Position numbers and translations under genes: made by a program. This document shows positions 7,711 through 15,482 of a DNA stretch of 64,000 nucleotides, piece after piece (positions within the stretch are counted from its first letter, which is position 1; each line of letters opens with the position of its first letter). Source of the DNA: Rhodopirellula baltica. Lineage in GTDB: Bacteria; Planctomycetota; Planctomycetia; Pirellulales; Pirellulaceae. The notes below the pieces were generated by a model. It saw only the letters and a program-made list of their open reading frames with translations. It was not told the DNA's origin and ran no database searches. The stretch is taken from contig PPHI01000001.1 in assembly GCA_002901265.1 (NCBI GenBank), positions 496,001 through 560,000 on the forward strand, given 5' to 3'.

Positions 7711-8517
7711 CTAGCGATTAGTAATTGAGTCGAGGTTGTCGAGTCGTGTTTGAAAGTCGCGGTGCTTTCGACGCAGTTGTTGGTTGACTTCGCTCACCCT
7801 TCTGGCGTTTTCGATTTCGGTATTCGGGTCTGTAAGGGCGACGTATCCGGGGATCAATCGAGCGACATGTTGAAATGGTTGCGTGATAGGACTGACCACG
7901 TCTTTCGCGGTTAAGACGAGTCCTTCGGCGGCAACCGCGATTCGTTTGGGCGTCTTGCTTTGTGACTCCACAAGGTTCTCGCCACACTTGCGAAGTTTTT
8001 CTAATTGCAGTGCATTACCGAGTTGATCGGTGAGCGCTCGCCCACTTCGCACTTTGACTTTGGGGCAACCGTTGCGAGGGAAGACGACTTTGATCCCCGC
8101 ATCGCCAAAGTCATAGTCGATTCCATGGGCGTCGTAGTGGACGATGGGCGAGCCCGGCAACATTTGAACTTGAACATAGGTTCGCTCACCCGTTCGGGGA
8201 TGCGACGCAACAACAATCGTAGGCCCACCCGGAAGATCTGGTCCTCGGAAAGAACGGTCGCCGGTGTAGTAATAGCGATGGACCAACACTGTCGGAGGGA
8301 TCTCAACGGCCATTCCTGACCCAGCGTCTTGTAGCTGGACGGCCGGGTTACCTAATGAATCTGCACCCGGATCGATCACCTCGATTTCCAATGCCGGCGA
8401 AACAGTGGATTTACGAAGGTCTTGCGCAGTCACGCTGCCTTGGTGCAACGCTACGCCAGCAATGATCCAGGCGATGATGCGCGTTTGGAATGATCGTCGT
8501 GACGTCAGAGCGTTCAT
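7711..8517 (-). CDS. Exported protein of unknown function (last gene of the secretin-like cluster)
   Basis: 268 residues from the ATG at 8515-8517. The open frame begins 26 codons earlier, but this start gives a classical signal peptide: basic MNALTSRRSFQTR, hydrophobic IIAWIIAGVAL, and cleavage near VTAQ. The mature part has short beta-rich stretches (TYVQVQMLPGSPIVHY, IKVVFPRNGCPKVKV) with two cysteines, and ends in a charged probable coiled coil (RRVSEVNQQLRRKHRDFQTR). I recognise no family. It lies 99 bases downstream of the 258-residue protein gene on the same strand and is probably part of the four-gene block ending at 18209. Confidence 0.7.
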   Translation of the reverse strand: MNALTSRRSFQTRIIAWIIAGVALHQGSVTAQDLRKSTVSPALEIEVIDPGADSLGNPAVQLQDAGSGMAVEIPPTVLVHRYYYTGDRSFRGPDLPGGPTIVVASHPRTGERTYVQVQMLPGSPIVHYDAHGIDYDFGDAGIKVVFPRNGCPKVKVRSGRALTDQLGNALQLEKLRKCGENLVESQSKTPKRIAVAAEGLVLTAKDVVSPITQPFQHVARLIPGYVALTDPNTEIENARRVSEVNQQLRRKHRDFQTRLDNLDSITNR

Positions 8518-8616
8518 TGGTTTCGACGTAAATTTCGTGATTGACGGATGCAGGCAAGGCAGCAAGATGAAGCACGCGTAAACAAACGCGTGCATTAAAT
8601 GTTGACTAAACGAAGG

Positions 8617-9393
8617 CTAGGTGTCTTCTAAGCGGCGGACGTTTTGGCTCGCCGAAGTGAGCGGATCGAGTTGATAGAAGAATTCGAACTCGACGGCCTC
8701 AGTGAACGGGAACGCCTTCAGGACTTGAAAGTCGTTGTCGTGCCATCGCAGGCGACGCGGTTCATTCCGTTGCACCCAAAACGGTTTTGGTGCAAGCCGT
8801 GCGGCGAATAGGCGTCCAGGGTTCGCTGCTCGGTCAACTTGGTCCGATTCGATTGCGTCAGCTTGGGCAGCCGTTTCGGAAGCCAGCAATCGGGCTTCGA
8901 AATGGAACCGATTGCGTCTCAAATGAGCGAACGGATTGAGCTCGTCCCCTACATCCAGTTCCGCAAAATTTTGCTCAGCCAACAGAGACATTGACCAATC
9001 GCCACCACTGGTGATTTCCAAGACCACATCACTGATTCGACAGTGATCGATCGTCAGTTCCGATCGATTGGGGCGAAAGCGTTTCCGAGTGGTCTCGGCT
9101 GGCTCGACCGCGTCTCCGTTTGCCGCATCACGGATCATTGCTTCATAGGCGTCCGACTCAATCGCTTGGAAAGTCAAACTGTTGATGACCAGCGAGGGGC
9201 TGCGCCCTTGGTGTTGGTAATCATTTTTTGGGAGGCAGCCGATCGGCGTTGGGCTGGTGACATGTCTTCGCGGGATCAATCGTGGCCAATCGGCGCCCGT
9301 CAAACTGACGCTGCCATATCCTAAAGCTGCGATCGAGAGTTGTCGCAGCCATTGGCGGCGATTGGCAAGTCGTTCAAGTTCATTGTGGCTCAT
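8617..9393 (-). CDS. Exported or membrane-anchored protein of unknown function with twin-arginine-like N-terminus
   Basis: 258 residues. The N-terminus has NRRQWLRQLSIAALGYGSVS: twin arginines followed by a weakly hydrophobic stretch, compatible with a Tat signal or an anchor. The rest is moderately charged, without recognisable motif; two segments (SELTIDHCRISDVVLEITSG and AVEFEFFYQLDPLT) look like beta strands. It is placed 119 bases after the 1905-residue secretin-like protein. No catalytic residues can be proposed. Confidence that it is a real gene comes from length, signal-like start, collinearity and codon usage like its neighbours. Confidence 0.65.
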   Translation of the reverse strand: MSHNELERLANRRQWLRQLSIAALGYGSVSLTGADWPRLIPRRHVTSPTPIGCLPKNDYQHQGRSPSLVINSLTFQAIESDAYEAMIRDAANGDAVEPAETTRKRFRPNRSELTIDHCRISDVVLEITSGGDWSMSLLAEQNFAELDVGDELNPFAHLRRNRFHFEARLLASETAAQADAIESDQVDRAANPGRLFAARLAPKPFWVQRNEPRRLRWHDNDFQVLKAFPFTEAVEFEFFYQLDPLTSASQNVRRLEDT

Positions 9394-9512
9394 TTAATCA
9401 TCCTTGATCATCGAAATGCCACGGTCATGTAACGCCAGTTTCTTTCGACCAGTCACTCGAAACGGGTCATCTTGTATTGGCAACGGAACGGTACGGATCT
9501 TTCATTTCCCGG

Positions 9513-12500
9513 CTAACGCCCGGTACGCGGTTCGGGGATCGCAAAGTCATCATCTGACAGTTGCGGGGTCGCGTAGTCCGTATTGGGTTGGCTGGGGATC
9601 GAGTCCATATCGTTCATGATCGTCCCCGGTGTAAAGTAGAGGTGTTGGCTCTCTACACCTTCACCGTTTGTTGCGGGCACGAATTGCGATTCCGGATAGG
9701 CTCGGTTGACGTCGAATCCGCCGTCGAGATCGCTGTTTTGATAATCGAGGCCAGGTCCCCGGTAGCCGTTGGGGTGCACACTGGGGATCGTCGATTGGGA
9801 TCGATAGAGGTCCGCACGGCGTTGCGATGCGGGGAATCGAAGGGATTCGTCGACACGAGAACTGCTGACATCGTAGACGCGGTTTTCCAAAACATGGTGA
9901 CGACCACGGACGATGAATTCACGATTGCTAAGTGAGAGCGGATCCAGTTCGGCGACAGCGGGCGCCCAACGCAATCCCATCAGGTCAAATAGGGTTGGGA
10001 AAATCGTTGCCTGGGCCATGATGATGTTCTGCTGCAGCGAACTCTCTCGGTTCGGTACCGGTCGCCACAACGCGCCCACGACGGGGATGTCTTCCAGCAG
10101 CGGTACACCGCGAGCGGTGCGTTCTGCTTTGAGCGCGACGGTGTAGCGACTGACTTCACGCAGTTCGAAGTTCGACAGTTGCACATCGGTGTCGATGAAG
10201 TGACGTTTGACTCGGCCAAGATGCTTTTCATCGGCACGCACCGGTTCACGTACGTTGGTCGTGTACATGTAATTGAAGTCGAACACGACTGCTTGGCCAT
10301 CCGGTTCGATCACTGGGCGGATTTCATAGCCTGTTCCAGTTTCGAATTTGTAGATTGCCGGATCGGGAATCAGTTTTTCGACGTTCGATTCGTAGCGAGG
10401 GCGATTGCCGGCGTCTTGGGCCAGCATGTCCGCCTGAGTGTCCGACTGCAGTCCTGGCAGTACATCGCGAACCATACCGGATTGTCCGGCGACAACTTGC
10501 GATGTTGGTAGGCCGCCCTGGCTTGCCGCGAGGGCCAGTAGGTTGGGATCGTTGACCAGGGCCCCGACATCGTTGTAAATCGCCAACGCGGAATCGATCC
10601 CTTCACGGATCAGAATGTCGCGTTTGGGCAAGTCAAATTCCATCGTCGCACTTGGCGAAACCTTGGCGAACGCACGGTTGTTGGCCAAGACGTTTGTCGT
10701 TTCGGTCTGGCCGAACTCGACGTCTTTGTATTGGCTGCCTTCGCGAATGTTGCGGAATGTTGGATAGTAAAACTGTGTGTTGAAATCGTCGTCGAGTGCC
10801 GTTGTCAAACGTTTGAGGTAGTTGTCGATGTTGGCGGTGTGCGCCCGCGTGCCTTCGAGCAGTTCGATGTATTTCTCTTCCAAATCATCGATCAACATGT
10901 CCAAGAACTTCTTGTGGTCCAATGGCCGACGCGCATCGTTTGCCTCTTGGATTTTGAAGTTAGCCTGCACGTCGACTTCGAGCAGCAGGTTGAACTGCTC
11001 GTTGACGTTGTTCATGTGGTACAGGATGTATTGTTTGCGTGGATGCTTTTGGAAGGTGCGTTCGATCCGGTGTTGGTAGCTCTGCCACAAGGTGTAGTAA
11101 GTGGTGAACTTGGCCTCCGGATCTTTGAGTTGTTCCAGCAAACGGAGACGTGTCGTCGACAAGTCTTGGATTTCACCAAATGTCTGTGTGACCAGAGATT
11201 TGAGCTCCATATACAAGTCGGCGAAGTCTTCCAGCGATTTGTAATCGAGTTGCAGTTGTGGGACGCTGTGCGAAGGCTGGATGATCACATCTTTTCTGAC
11301 AATTGCCAGCTTCGCACGGATCGTTTCGGCCCGATTGTCCAACGTGTATTGGGAAAGCTCCGTAGCAAGTTTGATCGCATTGTTGACCGCAGCGATAATT
11401 TGAGTCTCAATGATGGTGTTGTGTTTCGGATCAGCAACGATCATGATCACCGAGTGGTCAAGCGACTCGGCGTCCTGCTTTGCAAAATGAAACTCGACGC
11501 CCTCTTGAATAATGCTGCCGTAGAACGTGAAGACGCTTGAGAGAGTGCGACTGGAGTTGAGCCGGAAGTTTTGAACTTCGACTCTCTGTTCGGTGTCAGT
11601 CAGGTCGTTGATGAATTCGGAGAAATTGGCATCGAACCACTTGAGGATGTCGGACGACGCGATGACAGCTTTACGGATCTCGGACTGAGCCTTGGTCAAT
11701 TCGACAACGACGTTCTGGATCGCTTCCGACTTGGCTTGTTGGGCACGGTAGAGTTCTCGTTTCGCTTCGTTCTCTTTCTCTTTGGCCGAGAGTAATTCCT
11801 GTTGGCGATTGCCAAGCCGGTCTTCGATCAAGGCACGTTCCATCACGCGCTGTTTGTATTCAAGCTCTGTAATCAGACGGCTTTTGAAAATTTGGGCCAA
11901 GCGAATGAATTCGCGTTGCAACGGTGTCATCGTGTCGCCTTGCATGCCGTTTGCCGAGTAGAAGCCGCGAAGCGACTGGAACGCCGCATTTTGCGAGAGC
12001 GACACCAACGGTGGCGGGCCATGGTGTTTGTCCCACATGCGGCGAAACGCTGATCCAAGCTTGGTGTGGTGCGAGCAGGGGTTTCCACAAGCGTCGGTGC
12101 AGATGTGAATTTTTCCGTCGCTGTGATGCATGCCCGCATCAAGGTAGTTTTGTTCCGCTAGTGGCAGTTCTTCGCGAAGCTGCTGATCAAGATGGCTGAG
12201 GATAAGCACTCGGGTTTCGTTGTTGGCGAGCGACATCAGCAGCAGTGCCGACGACAGGCTGGTCACATCCATCGAGTGCAAGGACAAAAGCTTGTTGCCG
12301 GTGTGCAGGAACTCGCTGTCCATCGCTTTCAACTCGTCGATGAACTCGTGGCCGAAGAACGAATACAGGTATCGTTCGTCACGTTCCTGTTGAGTGGCGC
12401 CGGGGTACATCGTACAAGCTTGCTCAGCCCGTTCGGCGGCTGCCAACATCACGCTTTTACGGATCATTTCACCCGTTTGGACCGTCATAAATCGAGCTTG

Positions 12501-15230
12501 GTCGATATAGGTTTGGATCCGCGAGGCAACCGTTTCCAGTCGTTTGGCGTCATCGCCATTGATCTGTGTGCTGTGGACATTGACGCGGACTTGTCCGACA
12601 GGGGTATCGATCTGGTTGATCATGAGCCGGATTTGGTTGACACCTTTGAGCGGACCTCGCAGATGGATTAGCCCTTCGCCAATGACCGAGATGCTCGTTT
12701 GTTCCACCGGGTCAGAACTGTTGGGGACACCTTCGGCATAAGTATCTGGATCCGCATGGGCGGCAAACACTTCACGACGAAATTGTTCTTGTCGCGCGAG
12801 CTGTTCACGCGACTCGAGTTGCTCGGATTGTTCTCGGGCGTCGAGTTCGGCTTGCTTTGCCGTGTCGACTTCGCCCTCCAGGCGTTTCACTTCTGCGGAG
12901 AACGTTCGCACCGCTTGTTCCATTGCCGCGGCACTGCTGTTCAGTGCGGTGAGGGCATCCTCGTTCTCAGGATCCGTCGAATTGCGTTGTTGCGATGTTT
13001 GCCGGAGTTGTTGAAGTGTCTTGTCAAAATTGCTCCGGGCATCCGAAAGCTTTTGCTCGAGTTCGCGGGTCTGTTGTGCTTTGCGAATCGCTTCTCGTTC
13101 GGCTTGCTGGCGAGCTGCTGTTGTCTGGTCAGCGCGCGTTCGCGCTTGATCGGCATGCTGCCTTGCCATCGACACGCCGTGTCGGTTGTGTGACTTGACT
13201 TTTCGATTGATGATTTGGGCAACACGATGGGCATCGCGGAAAAAGTACAGCGGTGCGACACGCGTTTCTACTTTGTCGCTTTGATTGAAACCATCGGGGG
13301 TGTCACGCGGAGGCGTCCATTCCTGATACGCGACGTATTCGCCTGTTGCACCGTGAATGCCTGGCATCACTTGTCCAGGAAGAACGCTGCCATTGGCAAC
13401 CACGCCAACGCTTGCGCCGAACATCTCAACCCATCCGCTGCTCAGCACGGCCGGATTGTTGACAACGATCCCGTTTTTATAGATATCCGTAAGACCTGTG
13501 ATCTCAAGTCTGTATTCGTCAGGCGTTAATTTGGCGTTAGGGAATTTCAGGATGACCGAATTGCTTTGGACGCTGAAAAATGCCGACTCGGGGGAGATCA
13601 CTACAGCGTCGGAACTTTTGTAAAGGTTGAAATGTTTTTTGTTCCCGTCGTCCGCTCCTTCAGTAAGTTCCAATTTCTGTTCTTGCGGGAATCGAAGTGT
13701 GACCTCGTTCGCGCCGGCGATGGTGCCGATCCCATTCTGTTCGAAATGCTCCACTCGCAACGGCTTGTCGAGAAGCAGGAACGTGTACGTTACGGGGAAT
13801 GCGATCACTCGGCTGTCACCGGCGTATGCGGCCAAGCGAAGTTTGACTTCTTGGGGGCGCGTGGATGCCGGGATACCAATAGGGATATCGGCGGAAAAAT
13901 TTTGGTCGCTTTCGTTAGGTGAACTCAGCATCGTCCTGCCGCTCAAGACTTTGCTGAATTGCCCGCCCTGGAGCTGCTCGACAATCAAATCAAAATCATC
14001 TGACCAATCCTTCGCCGTTACGTGGATCGATTGCAGTGATTTGACGGTGTACATCGTCTTCGACTTATCAATATCGCTTGGTTCTTTCGAGCCGTTGCCT
14101 AAATAGGTTGAAATTACAACTTCGCCAACATTCCAGTCCGAACCGTTTTTCGCATTGAAGTTGTGTGGAATTGCTTGGTCGGCGAGACGCAATTTTGTTG
14201 GTTGGCTTCTCGCATCGCCAACCATCAGCCGAAGCGATTGGTAGGCATCGCTTATACGCCGTAGCGGAATGTTTGCCGTTGCCAGGTAGGTTTGATCTTC
14301 GCTCGATTGATCGACCAAAATTTCGAATTGGTCGATCACTGTATTGTCGTTAATCAAATACCCAACGTACTCGCCACTTCGCTGTGCATCGATCCCGCTA
14401 AAACGTAGCAAGGCAGTGTTCGAAACTTCGGTCTTGAAGAGCGTAATTGCGTTTTGATCAATTGGGATGTTTGGCTTCCGGTACTCACTGTGTGTCGCGT
14501 TGGAAACGTAAATTCGAGAAATCGTGTCGACCGGAATTGCTTGAAAGCTGCCGATAGCGATTTCTGGATTTGCGACCGTTTGTGCGACGGATGCTTCCAC
14601 AAACGAAACCGAAATAACAGAGGGCCCTGGGAGCTGAATGGGGGCAAACGCGACTGTGTACAGCTCGCTCTCTTCCTCTTCGTCAGCGCTTGGCGATACT
14701 TTGCCAGTCACGGTAAACGATTCGGGCTTGGGCTGCTTGTCGACCGAAGTGACCTTCAATGAGAGCGTCGGATTGGAAAGGTTTGCTGGACCCTTGAAGG
14801 TGATCTGAAAGCGGCTGTTAGCTGCTAGCGGAATCGCCCATGGATTTAGTGCCAAGTCTTTTTCGCTGATTGGCCAAACCAGATCCTTAAACGCCGTCGT
14901 TGGATTTGCAGGCGAGATGGAGACTAATGAGTAAGCGCCTTTGATCGGTTCGCTGTCCGCATCTGCTTGTTGCAGCCAGTTCACTGGGCGTACCGACCCT
15001 TCCGGGTGTTGTACGGTGGGGGGCGCGAGCGTTCTTTCAGGCGTGTTCTCGAACTTGCGAAGTTCGGCAAATTCTGCAGTTTGCTCGATGCGAGTGAGTG
15101 GATTCGCGGCTCGCGGATTTGTGGGCGTCGATGTTGGACGCTGAGAAAAGAACCAGACGGCACCACACAGGATTGCCAGTCCGGCAATTGCGATCTTTCG
15201 AGAGCCAGTTTTTGCTTGCCAGAAACGCAT
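9513..15230 (-). CDS. Giant membrane-anchored protein with secretin-like segments and coiled coils
   Basis: 1905 residues. Residues 11-29 form one N-terminal membrane segment. Residues about 100-600 are beta-rich repeats, including an Ig-like stretch at about 505-590 (NEVTLRFP, VILKFPNAKLTPDEYRLEITGL). Residues about 690-820 are a long charged coiled coil. Residues 845-890 resemble a secretin N-domain (GLIHLRGPLKGVNQIRLMIN, then QIDTPVGQVRVNV). A cysteine/histidine cluster is at 1044-1055 (CTDACGNPCSHH). Long helices fill about 1100-1500. Residues 1708-1727 read GVPLLEDIPVVGALWRPVPN, close to the secretin C-terminal consensus VPLLGDIPxLGxLF, followed by strand-like NIIMAQATIFPTL. This architecture is not one I know. 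A TM-anchored, interrupted secretin homologue is the best reading; an outer-membrane channel is inferred, not shown. Confidence 0.8.
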   Translation of the reverse strand: MRFWQAKTGSRKIAIAGLAILCGAVWFFSQRPTSTPTNPRAANPLTRIEQTAEFAELRKFENTPERTLAPPTVQHPEGSVRPVNWLQQADADSEPIKGAYSLVSISPANPTTAFKDLVWPISEKDLALNPWAIPLAANSRFQITFKGPANLSNPTLSLKVTSVDKQPKPESFTVTGKVSPSADEEEESELYTVAFAPIQLPGPSVISVSFVEASVAQTVANPEIAIGSFQAIPVDTISRIYVSNATHSEYRKPNIPIDQNAITLFKTEVSNTALLRFSGIDAQRSGEYVGYLINDNTVIDQFEILVDQSSEDQTYLATANIPLRRISDAYQSLRLMVGDARSQPTKLRLADQAIPHNFNAKNGSDWNVGEVVISTYLGNGSKEPSDIDKSKTMYTVKSLQSIHVTAKDWSDDFDLIVEQLQGGQFSKVLSGRTMLSSPNESDQNFSADIPIGIPASTRPQEVKLRLAAYAGDSRVIAFPVTYTFLLLDKPLRVEHFEQNGIGTIAGANEVTLRFPQEQKLELTEGADDGNKKHFNLYKSSDAVVISPESAFFSVQSNSVILKFPNAKLTPDEYRLEITGLTDIYKNGIVVNNPAVLSSGWVEMFGASVGVVANGSVLPGQVMPGIHGATGEYVAYQEWTPPRDTPDGFNQSDKVETRVAPLYFFRDAHRVAQIINRKVKSHNRHGVSMARQHADQARTRADQTTAARQQAEREAIRKAQQTRELEQKLSDARSNFDKTLQQLRQTSQQRNSTDPENEDALTALNSSAAAMEQAVRTFSAEVKRLEGEVDTAKQAELDAREQSEQLESREQLARQEQFRREVFAAHADPDTYAEGVPNSSDPVEQTSISVIGEGLIHLRGPLKGVNQIRLMINQIDTPVGQVRVNVHSTQINGDDAKRLETVASRIQTYIDQARFMTVQTGEMIRKSVMLAAAERAEQACTMYPGATQQERDERYLYSFFGHEFIDELKAMDSEFLHTGNKLLSLHSMDVTSLSSALLLMSLANNETRVLILSHLDQQLREELPLAEQNYLDAGMHHSDGKIHICTDACGNPCSHHTKLGSAFRRMWDKHHGPPPLVSLSQNAAFQSLRGFYSANGMQGDTMTPLQREFIRLAQIFKSRLITELEYKQRVMERALIEDRLGNRQQELLSAKEKENEAKRELYRAQQAKSEAIQNVVVELTKAQSEIRKAVIASSDILKWFDANFSEFINDLTDTEQRVEVQNFRLNSSRTLSSVFTFYGSIIQEGVEFHFAKQDAESLDHSVIMIVADPKHNTIIETQIIAAVNNAIKLATELSQYTLDNRAETIRAKLAIVRKDVIIQPSHSVPQLQLDYKSLEDFADLYMELKSLVTQTFGEIQDLSTTRLRLLEQLKDPEAKFTTYYTLWQSYQHRIERTFQKHPRKQYILYHMNNVNEQFNLLLEVDVQANFKIQEANDARRPLDHKKFLDMLIDDLEEKYIELLEGTRAHTANIDNYLKRLTTALDDDFNTQFYYPTFRNIREGSQYKDVEFGQTETTNVLANNRAFAKVSPSATMEFDLPKRDILIREGIDSALAIYNDVGALVNDPNLLALAASQGGLPTSQVVAGQSGMVRDVLPGLQSDTQADMLAQDAGNRPRYESNVEKLIPDPAIYKFETGTGYEIRPVIEPDGQAVVFDFNYMYTTNVREPVRADEKHLGRVKRHFIDTDVQLSNFELREVSRYTVALKAERTARGVPLLEDIPVVGALWRPVPNRESSLQQNIIMAQATIFPTLFDLMGLRWAPAVAELDPLSLSNREFIVRGRHHVLENRVYDVSSSRVDESLRFPASQRRADLYRSQSTIPSVHPNGYRGPGLDYQNSDLDGGFDVNRAYPESQFVPATNGEGVESQHLYFTPGTIMNDMDSIPSQPNTDYATPQLSDDDFAIPEPRTGR

Positions 15231-15398
15231 CTGTCTGCCTAGCCAGAGGGCACAACGGTTATCGGATGGTCTTCTACCATCCTTAGGGGGTTGTCCCTAT
15301 AGTTCGGCTGATCGGGGGGATCGCATTCAGGCTAATCGGTATCTTTTAGTTGAACCTCATGATTGTCACTAATCGTTTGTTCGTACCCAATGCGACCG

Positions 15399-15427
15399 GC
15401 AGCGTTTTCAGTTAGTAAAAACGCTGC
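15399..15427 (-). terminator. Hairpin between the 908-residue and 1905-residue protein genes
   Basis: GCAGCGTTTT at 15399-15408 pairs perfectly with AAAACGCTGC at 15418-15427 around a 9-base loop, about 55 bases beyond the stop of the upstream gene. No T-tract follows on the minus strand, so it may be a processing or partial-termination element between two cluster genes rather than a full terminator. Confidence 0.45.
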
Positions 15428-15482
15428 AAGTGAAAAGTTTGGTTCAAGTCGGCGAGAGGCGATGCCGAGCGTCTTGGGCGAA

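Noticed and set aside
10731-11540. 269-codon plus-strand frame opposite the giant protein
   Set aside because: Complement of helical, codon-biased sequence; no family and no ribosome site. The minus-strand frame is continuous over 1905 codons.
15361-15480. tRNA-like text (GGTTCAAGTC) near 15441
   Set aside because: No acceptor or anticodon stem fits; the nearby pairing is the hairpin at 15399-15427.
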